A stretch of DNA of 64,000 nt from Anaerocolumna sp047777345 (GTDB lineage Bacteria > Bacillota > Clostridia > Lachnospirales > Lachnospiraceae): NCBI GenBank assembly GCA_047777345.1, contig JBKEEJ010000003.1, positions 1 to 64,000 on the forward strand. The letters run 5' to 3'. Numbering within the stretch: the stretch's first letter is position 1; every line of letters starts with the position of its first letter. The translations under genes were made by a program, and so were the position numbers. Under the pieces are notes generated by a model. That model was not told the origin of the DNA. It worked only from the letters and a program-made list of their open reading frames with translations, and searched no databases. Positions 25,410 through 33,826 of this stretch are shown here, one piece after another.

Positions 25410-26450
25410 TTATTCCAGCAGCATCAGCGCTTCCTTGGGCAACTGGATATATTCCGGCATGGTTTCATTTAAAATACAGTTCCAGTACGACTTACTTATT
25501 TTCCACCAAAGTTCATAAGAAGCAGTTCTGATAATAATATTTTTTTCAAAGGGGCTGTCAATTACACGTACAGGCCGGCATGGGACCACATTTTCTCCCG
25601 CTAATTCTTTTGCCGGTTGAATATCATGGGCACGGATACCTATGTAACGGATATTTTCTGTTACCCTGTTCTTAGTACATAATCGAACTCCCCATTCTAA
25701 AGCCTCCACTTTGTATTCCCCTGTTTTTTTTGCCCTGGAAATATTCTTACAGCCGGTTAGCCTGGCTGCTTCCAGCTTTAACGGATTTTTAAAAACATCA
25801 ATAGTCTTTCCGGTAAGTAAAAGTTTTCCCTCATCCATAATAGCTATGTTTTCACAAAGGCTGTAAATTTCATCCCGGCTGTGAGAAACGATGATGGTAT
25901 GGCCGGAATATTTTTTTAAAAGGGATAATAGTTCTTCCTGAAGTTTTTCCTTCAGATAGGCGTCCAAAGCGGAAAAAGGTTCATCAAGAAGAAGCACGTC
26001 AGGCTCATAGGCCAGGATTCTTGCCAGGGCTACTCTTTGCTGCTGTCCTCCGGATAGCTGAACCGGGTAACTTTTTTCCAGCCCCTGCAAATGAAACATT
26101 TCCAGCATTTGCTCTACTCTTTCCTTTTTCTTTATCTTAGTGCCTTTAAGGCCACAGCCAATGTTTTCTTCCACTGTCATATTGGGAAACAGGGCATAGT
26201 TTTGAAACAAATAGCCGATTCTTCTTTTCTGAGGCGATAATTCTTTTTTTTCTTCCGAATCAAATAACACCCTTCCATTTAGCACAATTCTTCCTCTATC
26301 CGGCCGTTCGATACCGGCTATACATTTTAGTGTCATACTTTTTCCGCAGCCGGAAGGCCCCAATAGCCCCAATCTTTCCTTCTCCCAATCAAACTTAACC
26401 TGAAGAGAAAAGCCTTTCAGTCTTTTGGTTATATCTACATATAAACTCAT
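25410..26450 (-). CDS. modC: Molybdate ABC transporter, ATP-binding protein
   Basis: This 346-residue ATPase powers molybdate (or tungstate) uptake. The Walker A motif GPSGCGKS is at 31-38, the signature LSGGQQQRVALARILA near 126 and the Walker B VLLLDEPFSALDA near 150. A C-terminal regulatory/TOBE-like extension of about 110 residues follows. The ATG overlaps the modB stop by four bases, and an AAAGGAG site lies inside modB. It is the last gene of modABC. Confidence 0.93.
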   Translation of the reverse strand: MSLYVDITKRLKGFSLQVKFDWEKERLGLLGPSGCGKSMTLKCIAGIERPDRGRIVLNGRVLFDSEEKKELSPQKRRIGYLFQNYALFPNMTVEENIGCGLKGTKIKKKERVEQMLEMFHLQGLEKSYPVQLSGGQQQRVALARILAYEPDVLLLDEPFSALDAYLKEKLQEELLSLLKKYSGHTIIVSHSRDEIYSLCENIAIMDEGKLLLTGKTIDVFKNPLKLEAARLTGCKNISRAKKTGEYKVEALEWGVRLCTKNRVTENIRYIGIRAHDIQPAKELAGENVVPCRPVRVIDSPFEKNIIIRTASYELWWKISKSYWNCILNETMPEYIQLPKEALMLLE

Positions 26451-27127
26451 TCTTTTCTCTCCTTTCTGCTAAGTTTTTTTTTCCGGTTTGGCTGATAATT
26501 CAGAAAGTAAACCACCATAAAGGACATAGTTACAATCAATATAACCCAGACGGCCGCCCTGTCCGTTCGGTTTCCCTGAACTGCCATATAGATGGCAACG
26601 GGAATGGTCTGGGTAACTTTTGGAATATTGCCTGCAATCATTATGGTTGCCCCAAACTCACCAAGTGCCCTGGTAAATGCCAGAATACCACCGGATATTA
26701 TTCCCGGTAAGGCTTGGGGTATCGTAATTTTCCAGAATATTTTAATTTCCGGAATGCCCAGTGTCCTGGCGGCATAAATCAGATTCTCATCTACCTGTTC
26801 CAGTGCGGCTTTGGCAGATCGATACATTAAGGGAAATGCAACTATAACCGCCGCTATTACCGTAGCCGGCCAGCGAAATACAATCTGTATGTTAAAGCAG
26901 GCAAACAACCGGCCTAAGGGTCCATTCTTTCCGAAAAGTACAAGGAGGAAAAATCCGGCAACCGTAGGCGGCAGCACAAGAGGAAGTGTAAATATACTGT
27001 CCAGTATCCGGCAAACCTGCCCCCTCGTTTTTAATATTTTATCCGCCGCTAAAATTCCCAGGAAAAAAGTTATCAGGGTGGCTGTTAACGCTGTCTTTAT
27101 GGATATCAATAAAGGTGACCAGTCCAT
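26447..27127 (-). CDS. modB: Molybdate ABC transporter, permease
   Basis: This 226-residue permease has five or six membrane segments and the binding-protein-dependent transport motif EQVDENLIYAARTLG (EAA loop) near 125-140, followed by FTRALGEFGATIMIAGN, which is characteristic of ModB. I start at ATG 27127 (MDWSPLL), directly after AAGGAGGAG; a longer frame adds 29 unrelated residues. It sits between modA and modC in one operon. Confidence 0.94.
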   Translation of the reverse strand: MDWSPLLISIKTALTATLITFFLGILAADKILKTRGQVCRILDSIFTLPLVLPPTVAGFFLLVLFGKNGPLGRLFACFNIQIVFRWPATVIAAVIVAFPLMYRSAKAALEQVDENLIYAARTLGIPEIKIFWKITIPQALPGIISGGILAFTRALGEFGATIMIAGNIPKVTQTIPVAIYMAVQGNRTDRAAVWVILIVTMSFMVVYFLNYQPNRKKKLSRKERKE

Positions 27128-27216
27128 TTTATCTCCTCCTTGCATTAATTTTAAAAAGGAAAATTTATGCCGTTTGCAGACATACGCACCTGGCGCAAAA
27201 AATCTAATAAGCATTT

Positions 27217-28125
27217 CTACTTAGCAGCCGAAAAACCGTAATTTTCAAAAACCTTAATTGCCTTATCGGAAGCCAGAAAATCAACAAATGCTTTTGCCGC
27301 CTCGGCTTCTTTTGAATCTTTTGTTACGGCTACCGGATAAAGTACTTTTGACGTACTGCCTTCCGGTGCTTCAAAAACTACAGTTACATCCTGACTCAAC
27401 TTGGCATCTGTTGCATATACCACACCGGCATCCGCATTTCCCGTACTAACCCAGGTAAGTATTTCTGTCACATCTTTCCCATAACTGGCCTTCTTTTTTA
27501 CGTTATCAAGTATATTAAAATAAGTAAGTACTTCTTCTGCATACTGTCCTGCCGGCACACTTTCCGGATCACCTAAGGCAATCACAGATGCCTTTAAAAT
27601 ATCTCCAAAACCGGTAATATTTAGGGTACTGTCCTTTGGAACAATTAAAACCACCTTATTTTCAGGAAGCACTCTTTTGGTATTTTCTAAAATAAGCCCC
27701 TTTTCTTCCAAATCTGTCATCTGCTTTATGGCTGCCGACATAAATACGTCTATAGGTGCCCCCTGTTCGATTTGTTCTTTCAGGGTTCCGGAACTTCCAA
27801 AGGTAAATGTTACCGTAACCTTCGGGTTTTCTTGCTGATACAGTTCTCCTATTTCTTCCATGGAGTTTTGCAGACTTGCGGCTGCCCCTACCAGTATTTC
27901 AACGGACTGATTGACTGACTCAAAAGAAGCGTTTTCTTTCATGCCGGAATCCTTCGTTAAAACTGTCTCAACATTTTCTTTTGAATCTGTTGCATTTTTG
28001 CTTTCTTTTAAAGAGTTGCCTGCGGTGAAAGAACTGTCTGTATTCTCCTCTTTGATTCCGCATCCTTCGGTTAAGACAAACAACACACAAATAGCAGCAA
28101 ATAACAGCTTCTTCCAACTTTTCAT
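27217..28125 (-). CDS. modA: Molybdate-binding lipoprotein of ABC transporter
   Basis: The 302-residue substrate-binding protein begins with a lipoprotein signal: basic start, hydrophobic core and lipobox LTEGC (Cys near 22). A Ser/Thr/Lys-rich linker of about 55 residues is followed by the ModA fold opening ILVGAAASLQNSMEEIGELY, with FGSSGTLKEQIEQGAPIDVF contacting the oxyanion. AAAGGGG precedes ATG 28125. It leads the modABC operon, so it is anchored outside the membrane and hands molybdate to ModB. Confidence 0.93.
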   Translation of the reverse strand: MKSWKKLLFAAICVLFVLTEGCGIKEENTDSSFTAGNSLKESKNATDSKENVETVLTKDSGMKENASFESVNQSVEILVGAAASLQNSMEEIGELYQQENPKVTVTFTFGSSGTLKEQIEQGAPIDVFMSAAIKQMTDLEEKGLILENTKRVLPENKVVLIVPKDSTLNITGFGDILKASVIALGDPESVPAGQYAEEVLTYFNILDNVKKKASYGKDVTEILTWVSTGNADAGVVYATDAKLSQDVTVVFEAPEGSTSKVLYPVAVTKDSKEAEAAKAFVDFLASDKAIKVFENYGFSAAK

Positions 28126-28264
28126 CCGATGAGCCCCTTTCCTGATTTTTTGTTATAATTTGTTTGTTACAATCTTACACATACTTGTGCTTATCCGAAA
28201 GTAAAACCCTATTATCCCTTTTGGAAAGCATTTTCATAAACTCAAATTTTTCTGTAAAATGAAA

Positions 28265-28293
28265 AAGTCCAGAAACTTTTGGTTTCCGGACTT
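28265..28293 (-). terminator. Hairpin in the modA-pnp gap
   Basis: AAGTCCAGAAAC and GTTTCCGGACTT pair with one wobble; the minus-strand tail is TTTTTCATTTT. It lies between pnp and the modA start, so it backs up pnp termination. Confidence 0.7.
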
Positions 28294-28443
28294 CTATGTC
28301 TTAAGGGTAATTGTTTTGTTTATTTTCCGAATTTTAACTTAACTTTATCAAAAAGTCAATAATCTTTTTAAAACTTTGGAAATATTTACTATTCCTTATA
28401 AAAAAAATAATACGGTTTTATGTAAATTTACTTTATGTATCCA

Positions 28444-28466
28444 AAAGTAAGCCAAAAGCTTACTTT
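28444..28466. terminator. Additional hairpin in the modA-pnp gap
   Basis: AAAGTAAGC, five bases, GCTTACTTT forms a perfect nine-pair stem. Next to it ATATCATTTT and AAAATGATAT (28484-28510) form another hairpin. Together with 28265 and 28510 four hairpins stand in series in 28260-28545. Confidence 0.5.
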
Positions 28467-28509
28467 GAAAGTTTAATCGCAAAATATCATTTTCTGAGAA
28501 AAAATGATA

Positions 28510-28545
28510 TAAAAAAAACTCCGGCATTCATATTGCTGTCGGAGT
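28510..28545 (-). terminator. Terminator of pnp
   Basis: ACTCCGGCA and TGTCGGAGT form a stem with one wobble pair (28518-28545). On the minus strand it is followed by eight T, 13 bases after the pnp stop. Confidence 0.88.
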
Positions 28546-28557
28546 TAATATCGTCAT

Positions 28558-30645
28558 TTATTTTACATCTTTCATGCTAAAGCAAACTCTTCCCATTTTA
28601 TCTTTGCCTAAGCATACGACTTTCACAACATCTCCAATGGAAAGGACATCTTCAACACGATCGATTCTTTCTTTGGAAATCTTGGATATATGAACCATTC
28701 CTTCTTTACCAGGAGCAAATTCAAGGAATGCGCCAAAGTCTTTTATACTTACTACCTTACCTTCGAAAACCTGACCTTCTTCGAAATCAGTAACGATAGT
28801 CTGAATCATTTTTACAGCTTTCTGTATGCTTTCATTGTCAACACCGCAAACAGATACGGAACCATCATCGGCAATATCAATTTTAACACCGGTCTGATCG
28901 ATAATTGCGTTAATGGTCTTTCCTCTCTGACCAACCACATCCCCAATTTTGGAAGGATCAATCTTTATCTGTACTATCTTCGGAGCATAAGGTCCTACTT
29001 CCGGACGGGGCTTTGAAATACAAGGAGCCATAACATTATCCAGAATATAAATTCTGGCTTCCCTGGCTCTGTATATAGCATTTTCAATAATTTCTCTGGT
29101 TAAGCCATGAATTTTTATATCCATCTGAATTGCCGTAATACCCTTGTGAGTACCGGCAACTTTAAAATCCATATCGCCAAAGAAATCTTCCAGTCCCTGA
29201 ATATCCGTTAAGAGAACATAATCATCATCCGTTTCTCCGGTTACCAAACCTACGGATATACCGGCTACCATTCTCTTAATGGGGACGCCGGCTGCCATTA
29301 AGGATAAGGTGGATGCACATACGCTTCCCTGGGATGTGGAACCGTTGGATTCCAATACCTCAGATACAGTACGGATTGCATAAGGGAATTCTTCTTCAGA
29401 AGGTAATACGGGAACCAATGCCCTTTCTGCCAGGGCACCATGACCGATTTCACGTCTTCCGGGTCCTCTGGAAGGTTTTGTTTCGCCTACGGAATAGGAC
29501 GGGAAGTTATAGTGATGCATATATCGTTTGGTTGTCTCATTTTCATCAATACCGTCTAGCCTCTGAATTTCCGCTAAAGCACCTAACGTTGTTACGTTTA
29601 AAACTTGAGTCTGACCTCTGGTAAACATTGCGGAACCATGGGTTCTTGGAAGTATATCGATTTCCGCAGCCAAAGGTCTGATTTCATCCATAGCCCGGCC
29701 GTCAGGACGCTTTTTATCAACTAAAATCATCTTACGAACCGTTTTCTTCTGATACTTATATACCGCATCATCGATAAACGGAATCCAGTCAGGATTGAGT
29801 TCCTCATATCTGGCTGCCAGTTTATCCTTAATAACCCGAATATTTTCTTCCCTGACTTGTTTCTTATCGGTAAATACAGCTTCTTCCATTTCCTCAGGCT
29901 TAATGAAAGTTGTCATGTCTTCCCATAAATCATCAGGAACTTCAAATTTTACATAATCATGTTTCGGTTTGCCACATTCGGCCACAATTTTATCAATAAA
30001 TTCAATGATTTTCTGATTTAAAGCATGTGCCTCGTATATGGCTTCGATCATAACGTCTTCCGGAATTTCATTTGCTCCGGCTTCGATCATAATAACTTTT
30101 TCTCTTGTAGAAGCAACGGTTAATGATAATGTTGACTTTTCTCTCTGAGCACTGGTGGGATTAAATACAAATTTGCCGTCCACCATACCAACCATAGTGG
30201 AAGCAATAGGGCCGTTAAAAGGAATATCAGAAATTGCCGTGGCAATTGCAGAACCTAACATAGCAGTGAGTTCAGGACTGCAATCCTGATCCACACATAA
30301 AACCAGGTTATTAATCGTAACATCATTGCGGTAATCCTTCGGGAACAAAGGCCGCATGGGTCTGTCAATTACACGTGATGTAAGAATGGCATTTTCAGAT
30401 GCCTTTCCTTCTCTTTTAATAAATCCGCCTGGAATTTTACCAACTGCATATAGTTTTTCTTCGTATTCAACGCTTAACGGAAAGAAATCAATTCCTTCCC
30501 TTGGTTTATCTGACGCAGTTGCTGTTGATAAAACAACGGTATCTCCATAGTGCATTAATGCGGCACCATTAGCCTGTGCCGCAACTCTGCCTATATCTGC
30601 GGTCAGAGTTCTACCGGCTAATTCCATGGAAAAACTTTTGTACAT
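28558..30645 (-). CDS. pnp: Polyribonucleotide nucleotidyltransferase
   Basis: PNPase degrades RNA 3' to 5' by phosphorolysis in the cytoplasm. The 695-residue protein has two RNase PH domains (about 10-225 and 310-550) with FFGDMDFKVAGT near the second active site, a KH domain containing GQRGKTINAIIDQTGVKI (about 565-585) and an S1 domain ending at the C-terminus (GKVVSIKDFGAFLEFAPGKEGMVHIS). AAAGGAGAG precedes ATG 30645. In many Firmicutes it directly follows rpsO; here 5.9 kb of plus-strand accessory DNA lies between them. Confidence 0.97.
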   Translation of the reverse strand: MYKSFSMELAGRTLTADIGRVAAQANGAALMHYGDTVVLSTATASDKPREGIDFFPLSVEYEEKLYAVGKIPGGFIKREGKASENAILTSRVIDRPMRPLFPKDYRNDVTINNLVLCVDQDCSPELTAMLGSAIATAISDIPFNGPIASTMVGMVDGKFVFNPTSAQREKSTLSLTVASTREKVIMIEAGANEIPEDVMIEAIYEAHALNQKIIEFIDKIVAECGKPKHDYVKFEVPDDLWEDMTTFIKPEEMEEAVFTDKKQVREENIRVIKDKLAARYEELNPDWIPFIDDAVYKYQKKTVRKMILVDKKRPDGRAMDEIRPLAAEIDILPRTHGSAMFTRGQTQVLNVTTLGALAEIQRLDGIDENETTKRYMHHYNFPSYSVGETKPSRGPGRREIGHGALAERALVPVLPSEEEFPYAIRTVSEVLESNGSTSQGSVCASTLSLMAAGVPIKRMVAGISVGLVTGETDDDYVLLTDIQGLEDFFGDMDFKVAGTHKGITAIQMDIKIHGLTREIIENAIYRAREARIYILDNVMAPCISKPRPEVGPYAPKIVQIKIDPSKIGDVVGQRGKTINAIIDQTGVKIDIADDGSVSVCGVDNESIQKAVKMIQTIVTDFEEGQVFEGKVVSIKDFGAFLEFAPGKEGMVHISKISKERIDRVEDVLSIGDVVKVVCLGKDKMGRVCFSMKDVK

Positions 30646-30672
30646 ATTTTCTCTCCTTTGATCAAATTTTCT

Positions 30673-30750
30673 GTTGGAGACGGCCGAAACTACTGAAAAA
30701 TTTACCGTAAGCCGATAAACTTTTCAGAAGTCTCGGATTATATCTCCAAC
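30673..30750 (-). promoter_or_regulatory. Long stem-loop in the pnp leader
   Basis: Arms GTTGGAGA and TCTCCAAC enclose a second long imperfect pairing (CCGAAACTACTGAAAAATT with AACTTTTCAGAAGTCTCGG), together a hairpin of about 30 pairs just upstream of the pnp ribosome site. Enteric bacteria have a comparable pnp leader hairpin cut by RNase III for autoregulation; similarity of function here is inferred. Confidence 0.55.
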
Positions 30751-30988
30751 ATTCACTTATTTTGCAGGAAAAATGACCCTGCAATAATATATTATACCAC
30801 CAGTATAAATAAATTACTACTAAAATTTTAATTAGGCCGTTAAATCATTCCATTTTTTAATTGGCAAGAATTTCCTGCGAATTTCTGTTCAATATGAAGT
30901 CCTCCAAAGCACTGCGATTTGCCTTGGGACGACCTATAATCACGAAAATATACTTGTGCGCAAGAACATGACCTAAAAAGTTATCTGC

Positions 30989-31017
30989 TTGCATGTTCAG
31001 ATTATATATGGTAAAAT
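30989..31017 (+). promoter_or_regulatory. Candidate promoter of the flavoprotein gene
   Basis: TTGCAT, 17 bases, TAAAAT lies 47 bases before the start codon. Inverted arms ACATGACCT (30966-30974) and AGGTCATGT (31036-31044) bracket it and could be an operator. Confidence 0.4.
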
Positions 31018-31063
31018 TTCGGTGTTATGCGAAAGAGGTCATGTATGCGAAGGGAGTGTAATA

Positions 31064-32464
31064 ATGCAAAAATACGATGTGATCATAATCGGTGCCGGTC
31101 CTTCCGGTATTTTTTGTGCATATGAATTAATGAATAAAAACAAGAATTTAAAGATTCTGATGATTGAAAAGGGAAGACCCATTGAAAAACGGACCTGTCC
31201 CAAAAGAACAACAAAGCAATGTGTCGGATGCAAGCCCTGCTCCATCACAACAGGTTTTGCCGGCGCAGGTGCCTTCTCTGACGGAAAACTATCCCTGTCT
31301 CCGGACGTAGGCGGTATTTTACCGGATATTTTAGGTTATGAAAAAGCGACTGGACTGTTAAAAGAAGCTGACGATATATATCTTAAATTTGGTGCCGATA
31401 AAAATGTCTACGGATTAAACAAAGAAAGCGAAATCCGCGAAATCCGAAGACGAGCCATTACTGCCAATTTAAAGCTCATCGAATGTCCTATCCGCCATCT
31501 GGGTACGGAAGAAGGATACAAAATATATACCCGTTTGCAGAAGCATCTGCAAAATGCCGGTGTGGAAATGTTGTTTTATACTATGGTACAGGATATTATT
31601 ATTGAAAACCAGCAGGCAAAAGGTGTTATCGTAAATGACGGAACAACATACTACGCAGACGAAATCGTAGCTGCGATTGGCAGAGAAGGTTCCGACTGGT
31701 TCAGCCATATCTGCAACGACCATGGAATTGAAACCAAAGTCGGCACCGTCGATATTGGTGTCCGGGTCGAAGTACGGGACGAAGTAATGGAATTTTTAAA
31801 TAAGAATCTCTATGAAGCCAAGCTTATTTATTATACACCCACCTTCGATGACAAAGTTCGTACTTTTTGTACCAACCCGTCAGGAGAAGTTGCTACGGAA
31901 TATTATGAGGACGGTCTGGCAGTGGTTAACGGCCACGCTTATAAATCCAAAGAATATAAAACCAATAATACTAATTTTGCCATTCTGGTTTCAAAAAATT
32001 TTACCAAACCTTTCAAAACTCCTATTGATTACGGTAAATATATTGCCCGTTTAAGCAATATGTTATGCGACGGTAAAATTTTGGTTCAGACCTTCGGCGA
32101 TTTCCAGAGAGGAAGAAGAACCACAGAAGAACGGCTTTGCAGAAACAATTTGATTCCAACCCTGAAAGATGCGGTTCCGGGAGACTTATCCTTAGTTTTT
32201 CCTCACCGTATTATGGTGGACATTAAGGAAATGATTCTGGCTCTTGATAAAGTAACTCCCGGTATTGCCAGTGACGAAACTTTGCTTTATGGCGTGGAAG
32301 TTAAGTTTTACTCCAATAAGGTTGTGGTAAACAAAGATTTTGAAACCAGCATAAAAGGTCTTCGTGCAATTGGAGACGGCGCTTCCGTTACCCGTGGATT
32401 ACTGCAGGCTTCAGCCAATGGGCTCAGTGTGGCAAGAAGTATTCTGGCTAAACAAAATACCTGA
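31064..32464 (+). CDS. NAD(P)/FAD-dependent oxidoreductase
   Basis: This is a 466-residue flavoprotein. The FAD-binding Rossmann motif GAGPSG is at 9-14 (VIIIGAGPSGIFCAYEL), followed by a Cys-rich insert CVGCKPCSITTGFAGAGAFSDGKL and a C-terminal FAD contact IGDGASVTRGLLQASANG. It resembles the uncharacterised BFD-like/HI0933-like dehydrogenases common in Clostridia; the substrate is unknown. I start at ATG 31064, which follows AGGGAG by seven bases, discarding 25 upstream residues. It is monocistronic, with its own terminator, and is the first gene of the insertion between pnp and rpsO. Confidence 0.85.
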   Translation: MQKYDVIIIGAGPSGIFCAYELMNKNKNLKILMIEKGRPIEKRTCPKRTTKQCVGCKPCSITTGFAGAGAFSDGKLSLSPDVGGILPDILGYEKATGLLKEADDIYLKFGADKNVYGLNKESEIREIRRRAITANLKLIECPIRHLGTEEGYKIYTRLQKHLQNAGVEMLFYTMVQDIIIENQQAKGVIVNDGTTYYADEIVAAIGREGSDWFSHICNDHGIETKVGTVDIGVRVEVRDEVMEFLNKNLYEAKLIYYTPTFDDKVRTFCTNPSGEVATEYYEDGLAVVNGHAYKSKEYKTNNTNFAILVSKNFTKPFKTPIDYGKYIARLSNMLCDGKILVQTFGDFQRGRRTTEERLCRNNLIPTLKDAVPGDLSLVFPHRIMVDIKEMILALDKVTPGIASDETLLYGVEVKFYSNKVVVNKDFETSIKGLRAIGDGASVTRGLLQASANGLSVARSILAKQNT

Positions 32465-32484
32465 TTTCAATTCTAAGATTCTTA

Positions 32485-32532
32485 AAGCTTATTACTTAAG
32501 GAAGAAATTCCGAAAGATAATAAGCTTTTTTT
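32485..32532 (+). terminator. Terminator of the flavoprotein gene
   Basis: AAGCTTATTA and TAATAAGCTT are perfect arms, with an inner GGAA/TTCC, followed by seven T. Confidence 0.88.
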
Positions 32533-32663
32533 ATAAACAGTTTCTATAAACAGTAATACTCTTTTCATTTTCAACTCTTTTTATTCTCAACCCTTTTATT
32601 CTCGACTTTTTTATTTCTACTACTATTACCGGTCAATTTAGCTCAAATTCAAATTTCCATTAT

Positions 32664-32693
32664 TTGACATCCTGGACTGATAAGGTGTATGAT
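32664..32693 (+). promoter_or_regulatory. Promoter upstream of the duplicated peptidase leader
   Basis: TTGACA, 18 bases, TATGAT. It ends one base before the duplicated segment starts at 32695, so only the truncated copy retains this promoter. The rest of 32533-32789 shows no gene. Confidence 0.55.
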
Positions 32694-32694
32694 T

Positions 32695-33018
32695 ATAATA
32701 ACCAAATATTAGAAAGGAGGATATACCATGTAATTTAAAAATCTATAATTTTGATATGTAGTATAAATAATATGAAGGGGATATTGATTATGTTTAAAAA
32801 ATTTGTTGCCGCATTACTGGCAATCACTTTATCTTTAGGAACCGTCTTAACCACAGGTGCTTCAGTCTTTGAAGAGAAAAATTCAAAAGACCCCGGTCTT
32901 TATGTATTTACGAAAGAAACTTCCAATGAAATAATAACTTATGCAGTTAATAAATTTCCTGGAATGTTATTGTCACATCTTAAAAACAATAATATGAACG
33001 CCAACATTGATGAATTCA
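32695..33018 (+). repeat. 324-bp direct repeat, copy 1
   Basis: This segment is repeated, to my reading without change, at 33503-33826 (offset 808). It includes a leader with AGAAAGGAGG and a start-stop pair ATG TAA (32728-32733), the ribosome site, and the first 76 codons or so of the secreted peptidase. Identity implies a recent duplication. Confidence 0.9.
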
Positions 33019-33038
33019 TTTCTTGGAGAGTCCAATAA
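32790..33038 (+). pseudogene. Truncated copy of the secreted peptidase gene
   Basis: The frame begins exactly as the intact gene at 33598 (signal peptide MFKKFVAALLAITLSLG) but after 76 shared codons runs into unrelated IS-derived sequence and stops at 33038. It encodes at most 82 residues, a signal peptide plus part of the propeptide-like region, with no catalytic residues. It retains the likely native promoter at 32664. Confidence 0.8.
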
Positions 33039-33362
33039 GAAGTTTTGCTTAAAGCAACTTAGAAGCATCCGGAATTGGTTATCAGCTAATTCCCTGGAAT
33101 ACTTCAGAAACAGAATTAAAAGAGAATCTGTTGGGATTGAGAATATACGCTGAATAAAAAGAGCCCAGATAAAGGATTCCAGATGGTATTTGCGGTGCCG
33201 TCCAGTAGAAGCATAGAAATGGTGTCGAAAAGATACTGGAATAAGCTCATCGAGATTTATGTTTTGTTCAAGTAGAGAGAGGAAGGAATATTTATCTTCA
33301 TCAAATTTTTCTTGGCAATTTTGAAAAATATCTGCCAAAGAAAGCTGTTTATATGATATCAT
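33019..33362 (-). pseudogene. Transposase fragment (N-terminal part)
   Basis: On the minus strand ATG 33362, preceded by AAAGGAG, starts a transposase-like protein (LSLADIFQNCQEKFDEDKYS, then LIPVSFRHHFYASTGR and an IFSIPTDSLLI segment). The pattern is that of the N-terminal domain of a DDE transposase of a clostridial family I cannot assign exactly (IS1182/IS4-like). After about 115 codons it enters the duplicated peptidase segment at 33018 and is therefore truncated; the catalytic domain is missing. Confidence 0.7.
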
Positions 33363-33502
33363 ATATTATATAACTCCTTTCGGTTTTTGGTAGACTTGTT
33401 TCTTGTCAATTCAATTTTACCATAAATCGGTGAGGAGTTATATTGTTTTATTAAAAGGAATATCCCGTATTTATGCGGGTTGTGGCGTTTCGCAAACGCT
33501 TA
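33019..33502 (-). mobile_element. Insertion-sequence remnant between the two repeat copies
   Basis: This 484-base block separates the two 324-bp direct repeats. It contains the truncated transposase and, at 33484-33501, the palindromic GCGTTTCGCAAACGC, which probably represents the surviving IS end. The other end and the 3' part of the transposase are lost. The repeat-IS-repeat arrangement suggests that the insertion or its excision produced the duplication. Confidence 0.65.
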
Positions 33503-33826
33503 ATAATAACCAAATATTAGAAAGGAGGATATACCATGTAATTTAAAAATCTATAATTTTGATATGTAGTATAAATAATATGAAGGGGATATTGATTATG
33601 TTTAAAAAATTTGTTGCCGCATTACTGGCAATCACTTTATCTTTAGGAACCGTCTTAACCACAGGTGCTTCAGTCTTTGAAGAGAAAAATTCAAAAGACC
33701 CCGGTCTTTATGTATTTACGAAAGAAACTTCCAATGAAATAATAACTTATGCAGTTAATAAATTTCCTGGAATGTTATTGTCACATCTTAAAAACAATAA
33801 TATGAACGCCAACATTGATGAATTCA
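33503..33826 (+). repeat. 324-bp direct repeat, copy 2
   Basis: Same sequence as 32695-33018; here it continues into the intact peptidase gene. The start-stop ATG TAA lies at 33536-33541. Confidence 0.9.
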
